Below, piece by piece: positions 25,510-34,551 of a stretch of DNA of 61,909 nucleotides; the stretch's first letter is position 1, and each line of letters begins with the position of its first letter. The translations under genes and the position numbers were made by a program. The stretch covers positions 1 through 61,909 of the forward strand of contig NZ_BCUU01000020.1 in NCBI RefSeq assembly GCF_001591385.1, in the 5' to 3' direction. The DNA comes from Variovorax soli NBRC 106424. GTDB taxonomy: Bacteria > Pseudomonadota > Gammaproteobacteria > Burkholderiales > Burkholderiaceae_C. The notes beneath the pieces are model-generated. The model was given only the letters and a program-made list of their open reading frames with translations. It was not told the DNA's origin and made no database searches.

Positions 25510-26415
25510 ATGCGCGACCTGGACCTGACCACCCTTCGCCTCTTCGTCGCCGCCTGCGAGCTGCGCAACATTGCCCGCGCCGGCGAGCAGGAGCACATCG
25601 GCGCCTCGGCCATCAGCAAGCGCTTCGCGCAGCTCGAGGCGCAGGTGCATGCGCCGCTGTTCGAGCGCCACCGGCGCGGTGTGGTGCCCACCGCCGCCGG
25701 CGAGATCCTGCTGGAACACGCCCGCGCCATGCTGGCCGGCGCCGACCGGGTGGCGCGCGACATGGCCGCCTACCGGCACGGCATCAAGGGCCAGGTGCGG
25801 GTGCTGGCCTCGCTCTCGTCCATCACCGAATCCCTGCCTGACGACATCGCCTCCTTCCTGCAGGCGCCCGAGCATGCGCAGATCCGCGTCGACATCGAGG
25901 AAATGACCAGCTCGGTGCTGGTTCGCGCCATCCGCGAAGGCCTCGCGCCGGTCGGCATTTGCTGGGACGCGGCAGACCTGGAAGGGCTGACGGCCCTGCC
26001 CTACCGCCACGACCACCTGGCCGTGGTGGCGCATCCGGACCATCCGCTGGCCAAGCGAAAGCGCTGCAGTTTCGAGGAGACGCTGGCGCACGAGCACGTC
26101 GGGCTGCCCTCCTCCACCGCCGTGCACACCATGTTCGCCCGCGCGGCCGCCATCGTCGGCCAGCCCTTGCACTACCGCGCGGTGGTCTCCACCTTCGATG
26201 CGGCGCTGCGCTGCGTGCGCGCGGGCCTGGGCATTGCCGTGGTGCCGCGCGAAATCGCCCAGCCCTTCGCACTTGGCAACGCACTGCGCGTGATCGCGCT
26301 CACGGATCCCTGGGCCCGGCGCCGCTTCGCGATCTGCTTTCGCGACGAAAACCATCTGTCGCCGGCCGCGCGGCTGCTGGTCGGGCACCTGTCGAGCGTG
26401 CGGGAAGCGGACTGA
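25510..26415 (+). CDS. LysR-family transcriptional regulator
   Basis: A 301-residue LysR regulator. A winged helix-turn-helix covers residues about 5-65 (LRLFVAACELRNIARAGEQE, SAISKRFAQLEAQVHAPLFE), followed by a two-lobed effector domain (GLAPVGICWDAADL, AGLGIAVVPREIAQPF). It is divergent from the lyase/CoA-transferase operon and is its likely regulator, with an intermediate of that pathway as the presumed inducer. Confidence 0.9.
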   Translation: MRDLDLTTLRLFVAACELRNIARAGEQEHIGASAISKRFAQLEAQVHAPLFERHRRGVVPTAAGEILLEHARAMLAGADRVARDMAAYRHGIKGQVRVLASLSSITESLPDDIASFLQAPEHAQIRVDIEEMTSSVLVRAIREGLAPVGICWDAADLEGLTALPYRHDHLAVVAHPDHPLAKRKRCSFEETLAHEHVGLPSSTAVHTMFARAAAIVGQPLHYRAVVSTFDAALRCVRAGLGIAVVPREIAQPFALGNALRVIALTDPWARRRFAICFRDENHLSPAARLLVGHLSSVREAD

Positions 26416-26462
26416 ACCCGGTACTGTTACCCAGCCTGCGTGCACACCGGCCGCCTTCGCCC

Positions 26463-26468
26463 TAGACT
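26463..26468 (+). promoter_or_regulatory. Possible -10 element of the kinase/GTPase locus
   Basis: TAGACT, about 63 bases before the hybrid-kinase start, resembles the -10 form often seen in this group of bacteria. No strong -35 is visible. Confidence 0.25.
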
Positions 26469-26530
26469 CCACGCCACGTCGCGCCCACTCGTTTCACGCA
26501 ACAGCCAGCCGATGGTGAAGGCAACGCTCC

Positions 26531-29254
26531 ATGGCCGAGTCCCGCTCCCGCCGCCCGCCGACCCGCACGCCACGCGAGGGTGCGCGGGTGCATGGCGCCC
26601 AGGGCCATCTGCTGCTCGATTCCGGCCTGCGATTGCTCGAGGCTCGCAGCGAGAGCGCGCTGTGCGAAGCCCTTGTCGGTGAAGCGGCGCGGCTGACCGG
26701 CGCGCAGCGCGTGCTGCTGGCGCTGCACGCCGGCCAGGAACTGCACGCCGCCGGCTGCGTGCTGCCGCGCGGCGAGAGCGAATCGGAGCTGCTGCAAGCC
26801 ATCGGGCCCTGGCTCGCCGAAGCCGGCCGCAGCCGCAGGGCCAGCCTGAGGCATGGGCCTGTAGGGGCTCCCGCACTCAGGCAGCGCTCCTGCCTCGTCG
26901 CGCCGCTCGTCGCGCACGATGAACTGCTCGGCCATCTCTATGCCGATATCGAGGGGCACCTGGGCCGCTTCGACGCCAACCATCGCGACGCCCTGGCGGT
27001 CTTGGCCAGGCACGGCGCCGCGGGGTTGGCCAGCGCACGCATCGCCGCGCAGAACGCCCGCCTCGCTGGCGAAGCGCAGGCGGCACTGCGGCAGCTGGAA
27101 GAGCGCGGCATGGAACTGACCGAATCGCTCGAATACCAGACCGCCGTGAGCGACGTGCTGCGCGCCATCAGCGAATCGCAGACCAGCGTCATGCCCGTCT
27201 TCGAGGCCATTTTGGACTGCACCATGTGGCTGTTCGAAGGGCCCGCTTCCGCCATCTTTCTCTTCGACGGCGAACTGGTGCGGCTGGCGGCCACGCGCAA
27301 CTGGACGCCCGAGGCGCTGGAGGCCGCACGCACCGTGTGGCCGGCGCCGCCCGATGCGCGCCAGATCAACGGCCGCGCCATCCTCACGCGCCAGACGCAG
27401 AGTTCGGAAGATGCCTGGGCCGACCCGAACTACGACCGGCGCCTGGCCAACTCGGGCGACCGCCGCCGCGTGATCGGCGCGCCCATGCTCAAGGACGGCG
27501 TGCCCATCGGCGCCATCACCACCGCCTGGCCCAACCCGGGCAAGACGCCGCAGCGGCAGATCGACCTGCTCAAGGTGTTTGCCGACCAGGCGGTGCTGGC
27601 CATCGAGAACGTGCGCCTGGTCAACGAGAACAAGGAGGCGCGCGCGGCCGCCGAGGCCACCAACGAGGCCAAGAGCGCCTTCCTGGCCACCATGAGCCAT
27701 GAGATCCGCACGCCCATGAACGCGGTCATTGGCATGAGCGGCCTCTTGCTGGACACGCAGCTCGATGCCGAGCAGCAGGACTACGTGGCCACCATCCGCG
27801 ATTCGGGGGATGCGCTGCTCACGCTCATCAACGACATCCTCGACTATTCCAAGATCGAGGCCGGGCGCATGGACCTGGAGTCGCACCCCTTCGACCTGCG
27901 CGAATGCGTGGAGTCGGCGCTGGACCTGGTGGGCATCCGCGCCATCGAGAAGCACCTGGAAATCGCCTACGTGTTCGAGGGCGACGTGCCCGCCGGGGTG
28001 AGCGGCGACCTGGCCCGCGTGCGGCAGATCCTGCTGAACCTGCTGAGCAATGCGGTGAAGTTCACCGAGGCCGGCGAAGTGGTGCTGACGGTGCGCGGCG
28101 AGCCGGGCGCGCCGGGCCGCGCGGCGCTGAGCTTTTGCGTGCGCGACACCGGCATCGGCCTGTCGCCGCTGGGCATCAGCCGGCTGTTCCAGTCCTTCTC
28201 GCAGGCCGACTCCAGCATCACGCGCAAGTTCGGCGGCACCGGCCTGGGCCTGGCGATCAGCAAGCGCCTGGCCGAGCTGATGGGCGGCACCATCCGCGTG
28301 GAAAGCCAGGGCCCCGGCACCGGCTCGACCTTCATCTTCACGGTGGACCTGCCGGTGGCCGACGCACCGCCGCGCAAGCGCCCGCCGATCACCGGTGTTC
28401 AGCTCGAGCTGCAGGGCAAGCGCCTGCTGGTGGCCGATGCCAATGCGACCAATCGCCGTGTGCTGGCACTGCAGGCCGGCAAGTGGGGCATGCAGTCGCG
28501 CGAGGCTGCGTCGCCCGCCGAAACCCTGCAATGGCTGGCCGAACCCGGCGAGCATTTCGACCTGGCCGTGCTCGACCTGCACATGCCGGAGATGGACGCC
28601 GTCGAGCTGGCCAGGCGCATTCGGGCGACCCACCCCGCCTTGCCCCTGGTGCTGTTCAGCTCGCTCGGCCGGCGCGAGGCGGGCAAGGTCGAGTCGCTCT
28701 TCAGCGCCTTCCTGGCCAAGCCGCTGCACCAGTCGCAGCTGTTCGATACCCTGGTGGGCCTGCTCGCGCGCGAAACCAGCGAGAGCGCCGGCCGGCCGGC
28801 CCCGGCCAGCGCCGCACGCCCGCAGGTCGACCCGGCCATGGCGCAACGGCATCCGCTGCGCATCCTCCTGGCCGAGGACAACGCGGTGAACCAGAAACTG
28901 GCCATGCGGCTGCTGCAGCAGATGGGCTACCAGGCCGACCTGGCCAACAACGGCATCGAGGCGGTGGCCTCGGTGCAGCGCCAGCCCTACGACGTGGTGC
29001 TCATGGATGTGCAGATGCCCGGCCTCGACGGGCTGGGCGCCACGCGCCAGATCTGCAGCCTGCTGCCCGCCGCGCAGCGCCCGCGCATCGTGGCCATGAC
29101 GGCCAACGCCATGCAGGGCGACCGCGAGATGTGCCTGGAGGCCGGCATGGACGACTACCTGACCAAGCCGATCCAGGTGCTGCGCCTGGTCGAGGCCCTG
29201 AACAATGTCCCCAAACGTGGGGACGAACCGTTTGTCGACGCCGCTTTTAATTGA
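26531..29254 (+). CDS. GAF-GAF hybrid sensor histidine kinase with two receiver domains
   Basis: A 907-residue soluble-looking kinase. The order is GAF (about 30-175), a short coiled coil, GAF (about 205-365), HisKA with the phospho-His at about 390 ([14 protein letters not shown]), HATPase ([26 protein letters not shown]), receiver 1 (about 625-745) and receiver 2 (about 775-895, [30 protein letters not shown]). Receiver 1 keeps the Asp in LDLHMPEMD, but its acidic pocket reads VADAN, one acid short, so it may be non-phosphorylatable or slow. No DNA-binding output is present. It heads a one-strand block of partner-switch and GTPase genes. Confidence 0.9.
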   Translation: MAESRSRRPPTRTPREGARVHGAQGHLLLDSGLRLLEARSESALCEALVGEAARLTGAQRVLLALHAGQELHAAGCVLPRGESESELLQAIGPWLAEAGRSRRASLRHGPVGAPALRQRSCLVAPLVAHDELLGHLYADIEGHLGRFDANHRDALAVLARHGAAGLASARIAAQNARLAGEAQAALRQLEERGMELTESLEYQTAVSDVLRAISESQTSVMPVFEAILDCTMWLFEGPASAIFLFDGELVRLAATRNWTPEALEAARTVWPAPPDARQINGRAILTRQTQSSEDAWADPNYDRRLANSGDRRRVIGAPMLKDGVPIGAITTAWPNPGKTPQRQIDLLKVFADQAVLAIENVRLVNENKEARAAAEATNEAKSAFLATMSHEIRTPMNAVIGMSGLLLDTQLDAEQQDYVATIRDSGDALLTLINDILDYSKIEAGRMDLESHPFDLRECVESALDLVGIRAIEKHLEIAYVFEGDVPAGVSGDLARVRQILLNLLSNAVKFTEAGEVVLTVRGEPGAPGRAALSFCVRDTGIGLSPLGISRLFQSFSQADSSITRKFGGTGLGLAISKRLAELMGGTIRVESQGPGTGSTFIFTVDLPVADAPPRKRPPITGVQLELQGKRLLVADANATNRRVLALQAGKWGMQSREAASPAETLQWLAEPGEHFDLAVLDLHMPEMDAVELARRIRATHPALPLVLFSSLGRREAGKVESLFSAFLAKPLHQSQLFDTLVGLLARETSESAGRPAPASAARPQVDPAMAQRHPLRILLAEDNAVNQKLAMRLLQQMGYQADLANNGIEAVASVQRQPYDVVLMDVQMPGLDGLGATRQICSLLPAAQRPRIVAMTANAMQGDREMCLEAGMDDYLTKPIQVLRLVEALNNVPKRGDEPFVDAAFN

Positions 29255-29341
29255 GCGTATGCTAGAAAAAGGTGCTACTTCCCGGTAGTCAAACCGGTTC
29301 CAGCACCCCCATCGACTTCGACTTGCGGACGGAGGCCACAC

Positions 29342-29704
29342 ATGGACCTGCGAAGCGAGCAACTGGCTGAAGGCGTCGAGAAAATCAGCCTGGTTGGACG
29401 CATGGACAGCCTTGGCGGGCATGACATCGACACGCGCTTCTCGGCGCTGGTCGCGGCCCGCAAGCTGCTGGCGGTGGTCGATCTGTCCGAAGTCTCCTTC
29501 CTCGCATCCATCGGCATTCGCACGCTGGTCATCAATGCGCGCGCGCAGTTGCAGCGCGGCGGCAGCATCGCGCTGGCCAGCCCGCAGCCCCACGTGGCGG
29601 AGGTACTGAAGATGGCAGGCATCGACACGATCATTCCGGTGTACCCCGACGTCGATTCGGCCTTCAGTGCGCTGACCGCCTCATCCCCTCACGAAGGTCG
29701 ATGA
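29342..29704 (+). CDS. STAS-domain anti-sigma-factor antagonist
   Basis: A 120-residue STAS protein of the RsbV/SpoIIAA type. The phosphorylatable Ser lies in SFLASIGIRTL at about residue 58, after the strand LLAVVDLSEV. In partner switching, the dephosphorylated form binds the RsbW-type kinase. The next gene encodes such a kinase one base away, and a SpoIIE-type phosphatase closes the cluster. Purine-rich ACGGAGG precedes the start. Confidence 0.88.
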   Translation: MDLRSEQLAEGVEKISLVGRMDSLGGHDIDTRFSALVAARKLLAVVDLSEVSFLASIGIRTLVINARAQLQRGGSIALASPQPHVAEVLKMAGIDTIIPVYPDVDSAFSALTASSPHEGR

Positions 29705-29705
29705 C

Positions 29706-30182
29706 ATGTCCACCCACGGCGGGGAGCAAGGCGCCTCCCTGATCGTCGACAGCCAGCTGCGCGAGCTTGCCCGCGTCAACGCCTGGGTGCACGACTGGGC
29801 GCAGCGCCAGCACCTGCCGCCCAAGGTCGTGCACCGGCTCGACCTGTGCTCCACCGAGGTCGTCACCAACATCGTGACCCATGCCGACAGCCAGGGCGCG
29901 CGGCACATCTCGCTGCACCTGGGCTGGCAGGGCGAAGCCGTGGCGCTGGACGTGGAAGACGACGGCGCGTGCTTCGACCCGCGCACGCACCCGCCGCCCC
30001 GGCCCGCCACCAGCCTGCAGGACGCGCGTGTCGGCGGCTGGGGCATTCCGATGGTCCGGCACTTCTCCGACGGACTTCGATGGCGCCACGAAGACGGGCG
30101 CAACCACCTGACCTTGCTGTTTCGTGCAAAGACGCCGGCCTGGCCGGCAACAACCCCAACACCTTCCACAACCGAGGAGTGA
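29706..30182 (+). CDS. RsbW-type ATP-binding anti-sigma/serine kinase
   Basis: A 158-residue GHKL ATPase. The N-box CSTEVVTNIVTHAD, the G1 box VEDDGACFDP and the G2-like GGWGIPMVRHFSD are visible. It should phosphorylate the STAS protein encoded just upstream and may sequester an unknown partner. No sigma factor gene is present in the block, so the output could be the GTPase or OmpA proteins rather than transcription. The Pro/Thr-rich C-terminus is unusual. Confidence 0.87.
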   Translation: MSTHGGEQGASLIVDSQLRELARVNAWVHDWAQRQHLPPKVVHRLDLCSTEVVTNIVTHADSQGARHISLHLGWQGEAVALDVEDDGACFDPRTHPPPRPATSLQDARVGGWGIPMVRHFSDGLRWRHEDGRNHLTLLFRAKTPAWPATTPTPSTTEE

Positions 30183-30187
30183 GTCAA

Positions 30188-30817
30188 ATGGCATCCACCG
30201 CCAAGCCCATGCAGATCGACACCCAGGCCGCCCTGGCCGCACAGGCGGCATTGGCCGCCGGCGTCAACGCCAAGCCCAACGGAGGCGTCGAAACCTCCGG
30301 CGTCGACAAGATGCGCGAGCTCTTGTTCGGCAACCAGATGCAGGACTACGACAAGCGCTTTTCCGTGATGGAAGAGCGCTTCCAGCAAAGGCTGCGCGAC
30401 CTCGAAGGCGAATCCACGCGCGGCCTGAGCACGCTCGAATCCACCATCAAGAAGCAGCTCGAATCGGTGGCCGGCCAGTTCCGCGAAGAAAAAGACCTGC
30501 GTGCCGATGCCGACAAGGAGCTGGAGCGCAGCCTGCGCGACCACACGCAGACCCTGGAAAAGCGGCTGGCCCAGCTGTCCGACCAGCTGGCCCGGCAGGA
30601 GCGCGATTTCACCGACCGGCTGGCCCACGAGGTGCAGAGCCTTCGCGAGGAGATCCGCCGCCGCCAGGACGACAGCCGCGCCACCATGGAGCGCATGTTC
30701 TCCGAGCTCTCCAACGTCAAGACCGACCGCAACCTGCTCGCCGGCCTGTTCGTCGAGATCGCCAAGTGCCTGAACCAGGACGTGGCGCCCAAGGCGGGTA
30801 CGCCCGAGCGCGGCTGA
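30188..30817 (+). CDS. Coiled-coil protein of the kinase/GTPase locus
   Basis: A 209-residue hydrophilic protein. An Ala-rich N-terminus leads to a conserved-looking VDKMRELLFGNQMQDYDKRF (residues about 39-58). A long coiled coil (about 60-180) rich in Glu, Arg, Gln and Leu follows. The C-terminus LAGLFVEIAKCLNQDVA resembles the N-terminus of the next protein. No membrane segment or catalytic motif is seen. It is probably a scaffold between the partner-switch proteins and the OmpA-fusion protein. It starts five bases after the RsbW-type gene. Confidence 0.75.
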   Translation: MASTAKPMQIDTQAALAAQAALAAGVNAKPNGGVETSGVDKMRELLFGNQMQDYDKRFSVMEERFQQRLRDLEGESTRGLSTLESTIKKQLESVAGQFREEKDLRADADKELERSLRDHTQTLEKRLAQLSDQLARQERDFTDRLAHEVQSLREEIRRRQDDSRATMERMFSELSNVKTDRNLLAGLFVEIAKCLNQDVAPKAGTPERG

Positions 30818-30827
30818 GCCGTCCATC

Positions 30828-32681
30828 ATGAACGCGCGCCTGTCGCTGGCCTCATCCAACGCGGCCAGCTCAGCAGCGCAGGAAGACCAGAACACCCGGC
30901 TGGCCGGGCTGCTGCTGGAGTTGGCGCGCTGCGTCAACCCGGAGCTGGCCCGCGAAGTGCCGAGCCGCCTGGAGGCGGACCCGCGCCTGGATGCCATGCG
31001 CGGCGTGCTGATCGAGCGCGAGCGCGTGGCGCTGGAGCGGCTGCAACGCAAGTTCGACGACCCGAACGAGTTTGCCGATGCGGTGAGCGCGGTGCTGCCC
31101 GCCGCCTTCACGCTGGCATCGCAGGACGAGCGGCTGGGCCAGGCGGTGGCCCCGGCGGTGGAGCGTGCCACCCAGGCCTCGATCCGCAAGAACCCGCGCA
31201 CCATGGTCGACATCCTCTACCCGGTGATGGGCCCGGCCATCCGCAAGGCCATTGCCGAGACGCTGGACGACACGCTGCAGTCGCTCAACCAGGCGATCAA
31301 GTACAGCCTGTCGTGGCGCGGCCTGAAGTGGCGCATCGAAGCCTGGCGCACCGGCAGCACCTTTGCCGACGTGGTGCTGCGCCACACGGCCGTCTACCAG
31401 GTCGACCACGTCTTTCTCATCCATCGCAAGACGGGCCTGCTGCTCTCGCACGTGGCACGCGAGGACGCCACCACGCAAGACCCGCAGATGGTGTCGGCCA
31501 TGCTGTCGGCCATCCAGGACTTCGTGCGCGATTCCTTCGAGGAGAAAGCCGCCTCCGAGGGCCATGGCATCGACAGCCTGCGGCTGGGCGAGCTGCTGCT
31601 GTGGTGCGAGGAAGGGCCGTCCGCCTTCCTGGCCGCCGTGATCCACGGCAACCCGCCGCCTGCCGTGCGCACCCGCCTGATGGAAACGCTGTCGAGCGTG
31701 CACGACCAGTGGCGCGTGCCGCTGGATGATTTCAATGGCGACACCGATGCCCTTGCAGCGGTCGACGAGCGGCTGCGGCCCTGCCTCATGTCGCAAAGCG
31801 CCGAGGCGCGCCGCAAGTATTCGCCGCTGCTGTGGCTCGTTCCCCTGGCCCTGCTCGCCGCGCTGGGCTGGTGGATCGGCCAGCGGGTGGTGGAGCACCG
31901 GCGCGTCAACAATTACCTGGCGGCGCTGCAGGAGCAGCCGGGCATCGTGGTGACGGCCGCCGACCGGCGCGACGGCCGGTGGGTGATCTCCGGCCTGCGC
32001 GACCCCCTGGCGGTGCAACCCGAGGCGCTACTGTCACGCACGAAGATCGACCCATCGCAGGTCACCGGGCGCTGGGAGCCCTACCAGGCGCTGCACCCGG
32101 CCATCCTGCTCAAGCGCCTGCAGGCCACGCTCAACCCGCCGCCCACGGTCATCCTCACGCAGGAATCCAATGGGGTGCGCGCGACCGGCACCGCCACGCA
32201 GTACTGGATGGACAAGGCCCGCGCCTACCTGCTGACGCTGCCCGCGGGCGCGCCGCAGGTCGACCTGAGCGCGCTGCAGGATGTGCAGGACCCGGAATAC
32301 CTGCGCCTGCACGACGCCATCCAGGCGCGGCTGATCTACTTCGAGAACAACGTCGCGCGGCCCGGCGCCAGCCAGGAGCCGGTGCTGGATGCCGTGGCGG
32401 GCGAGATGCGCGAGCTGATCCAGGTCTCGCGCACGCTGGGCTTCCCGGTGAAGGTGACCATCGTCGGCCACGCCGATGCCACCGGCAAGGAGAACTCCAA
32501 CCTGGCGCTGAGCGTGGGCCGCGCCGAGGTCGTGCGCTCCATGCTGCGCGCGCGCGGGGTCGATCCCAGCATGCTCGCGGTGCGCGGCGCCGGCCCGCTG
32601 GAGCCGCTCAAGCCCGGCGCGTCCGAGGCCGAGCTGCAGGCGAACCGGCGCGTTTCCTTTGTGGTCACCACTGGCGAATAG
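30828..32681 (+). CDS. Membrane protein: Roadblock/LC7-like domain, one helix, OmpA domain
   Basis: A 617-residue protein without a signal peptide. The N-terminal 330 residues should be cytoplasmic. LAGLLLELARCVNPELA (residues about 25-41) repeats the end of the upstream protein. Residues about 186-300 (VDHVFLIHRKTGLLLSHV, MVSAMLSAIQDFVRDSF, SAFLAAVIHGNPP) look like a Roadblock/LC7 fold. One helix spans about 332-351. A periplasmic linker with BON-like segments follows, then an OmpA/MotB-type peptidoglycan-binding domain (about 490-615: VTIVGHADATG, VGRAEVVRSML, RRVSFVV). Roadblock proteins often regulate small GTPases, and a Ras-like GTPase is the next gene. Confidence 0.82.
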   Translation: MNARLSLASSNAASSAAQEDQNTRLAGLLLELARCVNPELAREVPSRLEADPRLDAMRGVLIERERVALERLQRKFDDPNEFADAVSAVLPAAFTLASQDERLGQAVAPAVERATQASIRKNPRTMVDILYPVMGPAIRKAIAETLDDTLQSLNQAIKYSLSWRGLKWRIEAWRTGSTFADVVLRHTAVYQVDHVFLIHRKTGLLLSHVAREDATTQDPQMVSAMLSAIQDFVRDSFEEKAASEGHGIDSLRLGELLLWCEEGPSAFLAAVIHGNPPPAVRTRLMETLSSVHDQWRVPLDDFNGDTDALAAVDERLRPCLMSQSAEARRKYSPLLWLVPLALLAALGWWIGQRVVEHRRVNNYLAALQEQPGIVVTAADRRDGRWVISGLRDPLAVQPEALLSRTKIDPSQVTGRWEPYQALHPAILLKRLQATLNPPPTVILTQESNGVRATGTATQYWMDKARAYLLTLPAGAPQVDLSALQDVQDPEYLRLHDAIQARLIYFENNVARPGASQEPVLDAVAGEMRELIQVSRTLGFPVKVTIVGHADATGKENSNLALSVGRAEVVRSMLRARGVDPSMLAVRGAGPLEPLKPGASEAELQANRRVSFVVTTGE

Positions 32682-32688
32682 GACCCCG

Positions 32689-33186
32689 ATGCTGCAAAAG
32701 AAGATCTGTCTGCTGGGCGCCTTCGGCGTGGGAAAGACCAGCCTCGTGCGGCGCTATGTCGACACCATCTTCTCCGACACCTACCTCACCACGGTGGGCG
32801 TGAAGATCGACAAGAAGGTCGCGAACGTCGATGGCGAAGAGGTCGCGCTCATCATCTGGGACATCGCCGGCGAAGACGCGGTGGCCGCCGTGCGCGTGAG
32901 CTACCTGCGCGGCGCCGCGGCCTACCTGCTGGTGGTGGACGGCACGCGGCCCGAAACGCTGGAAACGGCCGCCTCCATCCAGAACCGCATCACCGCCGAG
33001 ATCGGCGCGGTGCCCTTCATCGCCCTGCTCAACAAGGCTGACCTGGTGGACGACTGGGCCCTGGCGCCCGAGCGCCTGCAGCAACTGGAATCCGAAGGCT
33101 GGCACTTCCGCCGCACCAGCGCCAAGACGGGCGATGCGGTGGACGAGAGCTTTGCGCAGCTGGCGGCACTCGTCGTCGCGAAGTGA
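32689..33186 (+). CDS. Ras-like small GTPase
   Basis: A 165-residue small GTPase of the Ras/Rab/Arf superfamily. Seen are G1 GAFGVGKT at 10-17, the switch I Thr35 in TTVGV, G3 WDIAGED at 57-63, G4 NKAD at 115-118 and G5 TSAK at 143-146. The position of the catalytic Gln of Ras is Glu62, suggesting weak intrinsic hydrolysis or dependence on a partner. There is no C-terminal prenylation Cys, so any membrane recruitment must be through partners. It lies seven bases after the Roadblock-OmpA gene and three before the phosphatase gene. Confidence 0.9.
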   Translation: MLQKKICLLGAFGVGKTSLVRRYVDTIFSDTYLTTVGVKIDKKVANVDGEEVALIIWDIAGEDAVAAVRVSYLRGAAAYLLVVDGTRPETLETAASIQNRITAEIGAVPFIALLNKADLVDDWALAPERLQQLESEGWHFRRTSAKTGDAVDESFAQLAALVVAK

Positions 33187-33189
33187 GCC

Positions 33190-34407
33190 ATGCTCGACCT
33201 GCCTGCGCGCATCTCCGATTCGCTGCTGCTGCTGATCGAGGCGCAGCGCGCGGTGGCGCACCTGGTCATCGACGACGCGCAGGCGCTGGTGCAGGCCGGC
33301 GGGCATCTCGATCACTACGGCCTGTGCAACCTCGAATTCGGCGGCCCAGCCTCCGACCAGATGCCGCTGCTGGAAGGCCTGCTGCCGCTGGCGGAGACGC
33401 CCTTCCTCATCCGCTCCATGGCCATGCCCAGCGGCCGCATCGCCGACGTGCATTTCTTCGGCGACGACGACGGCACGGTGTGGGTGCTCCTGCTGGACGT
33501 GACGGCCGAGCACGACGAAGCACAGCTGGTGCAGCAGAAGGCCTACGACATGACCTTGCTGAGCCAGCGCGAGGCGCGGCTCATTGCCCAGCTGGAAGCG
33601 GCCAACGACGAGCTGCAGCGGGCGCACCGCGAGCTGGCGGCCTCGCAAGCGGCCCTGCAGCTCACGCACGACCGGCTGCAGGCCGAGCTGCGCGATGCGG
33701 AACGCTATGTGCGCGCCGTGCTGCCCGAGCCGATGTCGCAACCCTTTGCCGTCGACTGGCGCTTCGTGCCATCCACCGAGCTGGGCGGCGATTCCTTCGG
33801 CTACCACTGGGTGGACGACGCGCATTTCGCCATCTACCTCATCGACGTGTGCGGCCACGGCGTGGGCTCGGCATTGCTGACGGTGGCGGTGGCCAACACG
33901 CTGCGCTCCGAAGCATTGCCCCGCACGGACTTCCGCCAGCCGGCGCAGGTGCTCGCCGCGCTCAACGAGGCCTACCCCATGGAGCGGCATGGCGAACTGT
34001 TCAGCACGGTCTGGTACGGGGTCTACCAGCCGCGCGAAGGGCTGCTGCGCTACGCGACCGCGGGGCACCCCTCGCCCATCCTGCTGAGCGGCCCCGCGGA
34101 CGCGACGTGCGAGGCGCGGGCGCTGGAAGGCAGCGGCCCGTGCATCGGCATCGTGCCGATGGCGCGCTATGCGCAGGCCGAGTGGACCATCCGCTCGCCG
34201 GCCCGGCTCTTCGTCTTCAGCGACGGCGCCTACGAGATCGCCCGGCCGGACGGCTCCATGCTGGAGCTGGCCGATCTTATGCAGATGCTGGCGCAGCCGA
34301 TGCCGCCCGGGCAGTCCGAGCTCGACCACGTCCTCCAGGCGGCGCGCGCGTTGCACGGCCCCGGCGCGCTGGAGGATGACTTCACCATGCTCAAGCTGAG
34401 CCTGTGA
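33190..34407 (+). CDS. SpoIIE/PP2C-family protein phosphatase with PAS-like N-terminus
   Basis: A 405-residue protein. The N-terminal part (about 1-110, VAHLVIDDAQALVQAGGHLD, GTVWVLLLDVTAEHD) looks PAS-like. A coiled coil (about 115-175) leads to a PP2C phosphatase domain with the metal-binding acids in LGGDSFGYHWVD, LIDVCGHGVGSA, FSDGAYE and LEDDFTML. It should dephosphorylate the STAS protein, resetting the partner switch. The start lies three bases after the GTPase stop, so its activity may be tied to GTPase state. Confidence 0.88.
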   Translation: MLDLPARISDSLLLLIEAQRAVAHLVIDDAQALVQAGGHLDHYGLCNLEFGGPASDQMPLLEGLLPLAETPFLIRSMAMPSGRIADVHFFGDDDGTVWVLLLDVTAEHDEAQLVQQKAYDMTLLSQREARLIAQLEAANDELQRAHRELAASQAALQLTHDRLQAELRDAERYVRAVLPEPMSQPFAVDWRFVPSTELGGDSFGYHWVDDAHFAIYLIDVCGHGVGSALLTVAVANTLRSEALPRTDFRQPAQVLAALNEAYPMERHGELFSTVWYGVYQPREGLLRYATAGHPSPILLSGPADATCEARALEGSGPCIGIVPMARYAQAEWTIRSPARLFVFSDGAYEIARPDGSMLELADLMQMLAQPMPPGQSELDHVLQAARALHGPGALEDDFTMLKLSL

Positions 34408-34551
34408 CGCAGCGACCAGGCCCGATGCCGCTGCAAGAGTTGGGAAATTGTTCTGCCAGCGCCTGTTTTCGCACCCTGAGTATCGCGGCGGGGCAGCCTC
34501 CTGCCACCCAAAATGGCAGCTCGATTGACATCAGGGTGGATTTCATAGATC

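Noticed and set aside
28395..29250. Possible frameshift between the two receiver domains of the hybrid kinase
   Set aside because: The reading frame is continuous through both receivers; the degenerate first receiver is a feature seen in many hybrid kinases and not a break.
33183..34379. Alternative forward frame over the phosphatase gene
   Set aside because: It is Arg/Ala-rich noise. The frame from 33190 holds all PP2C metal-binding motifs.
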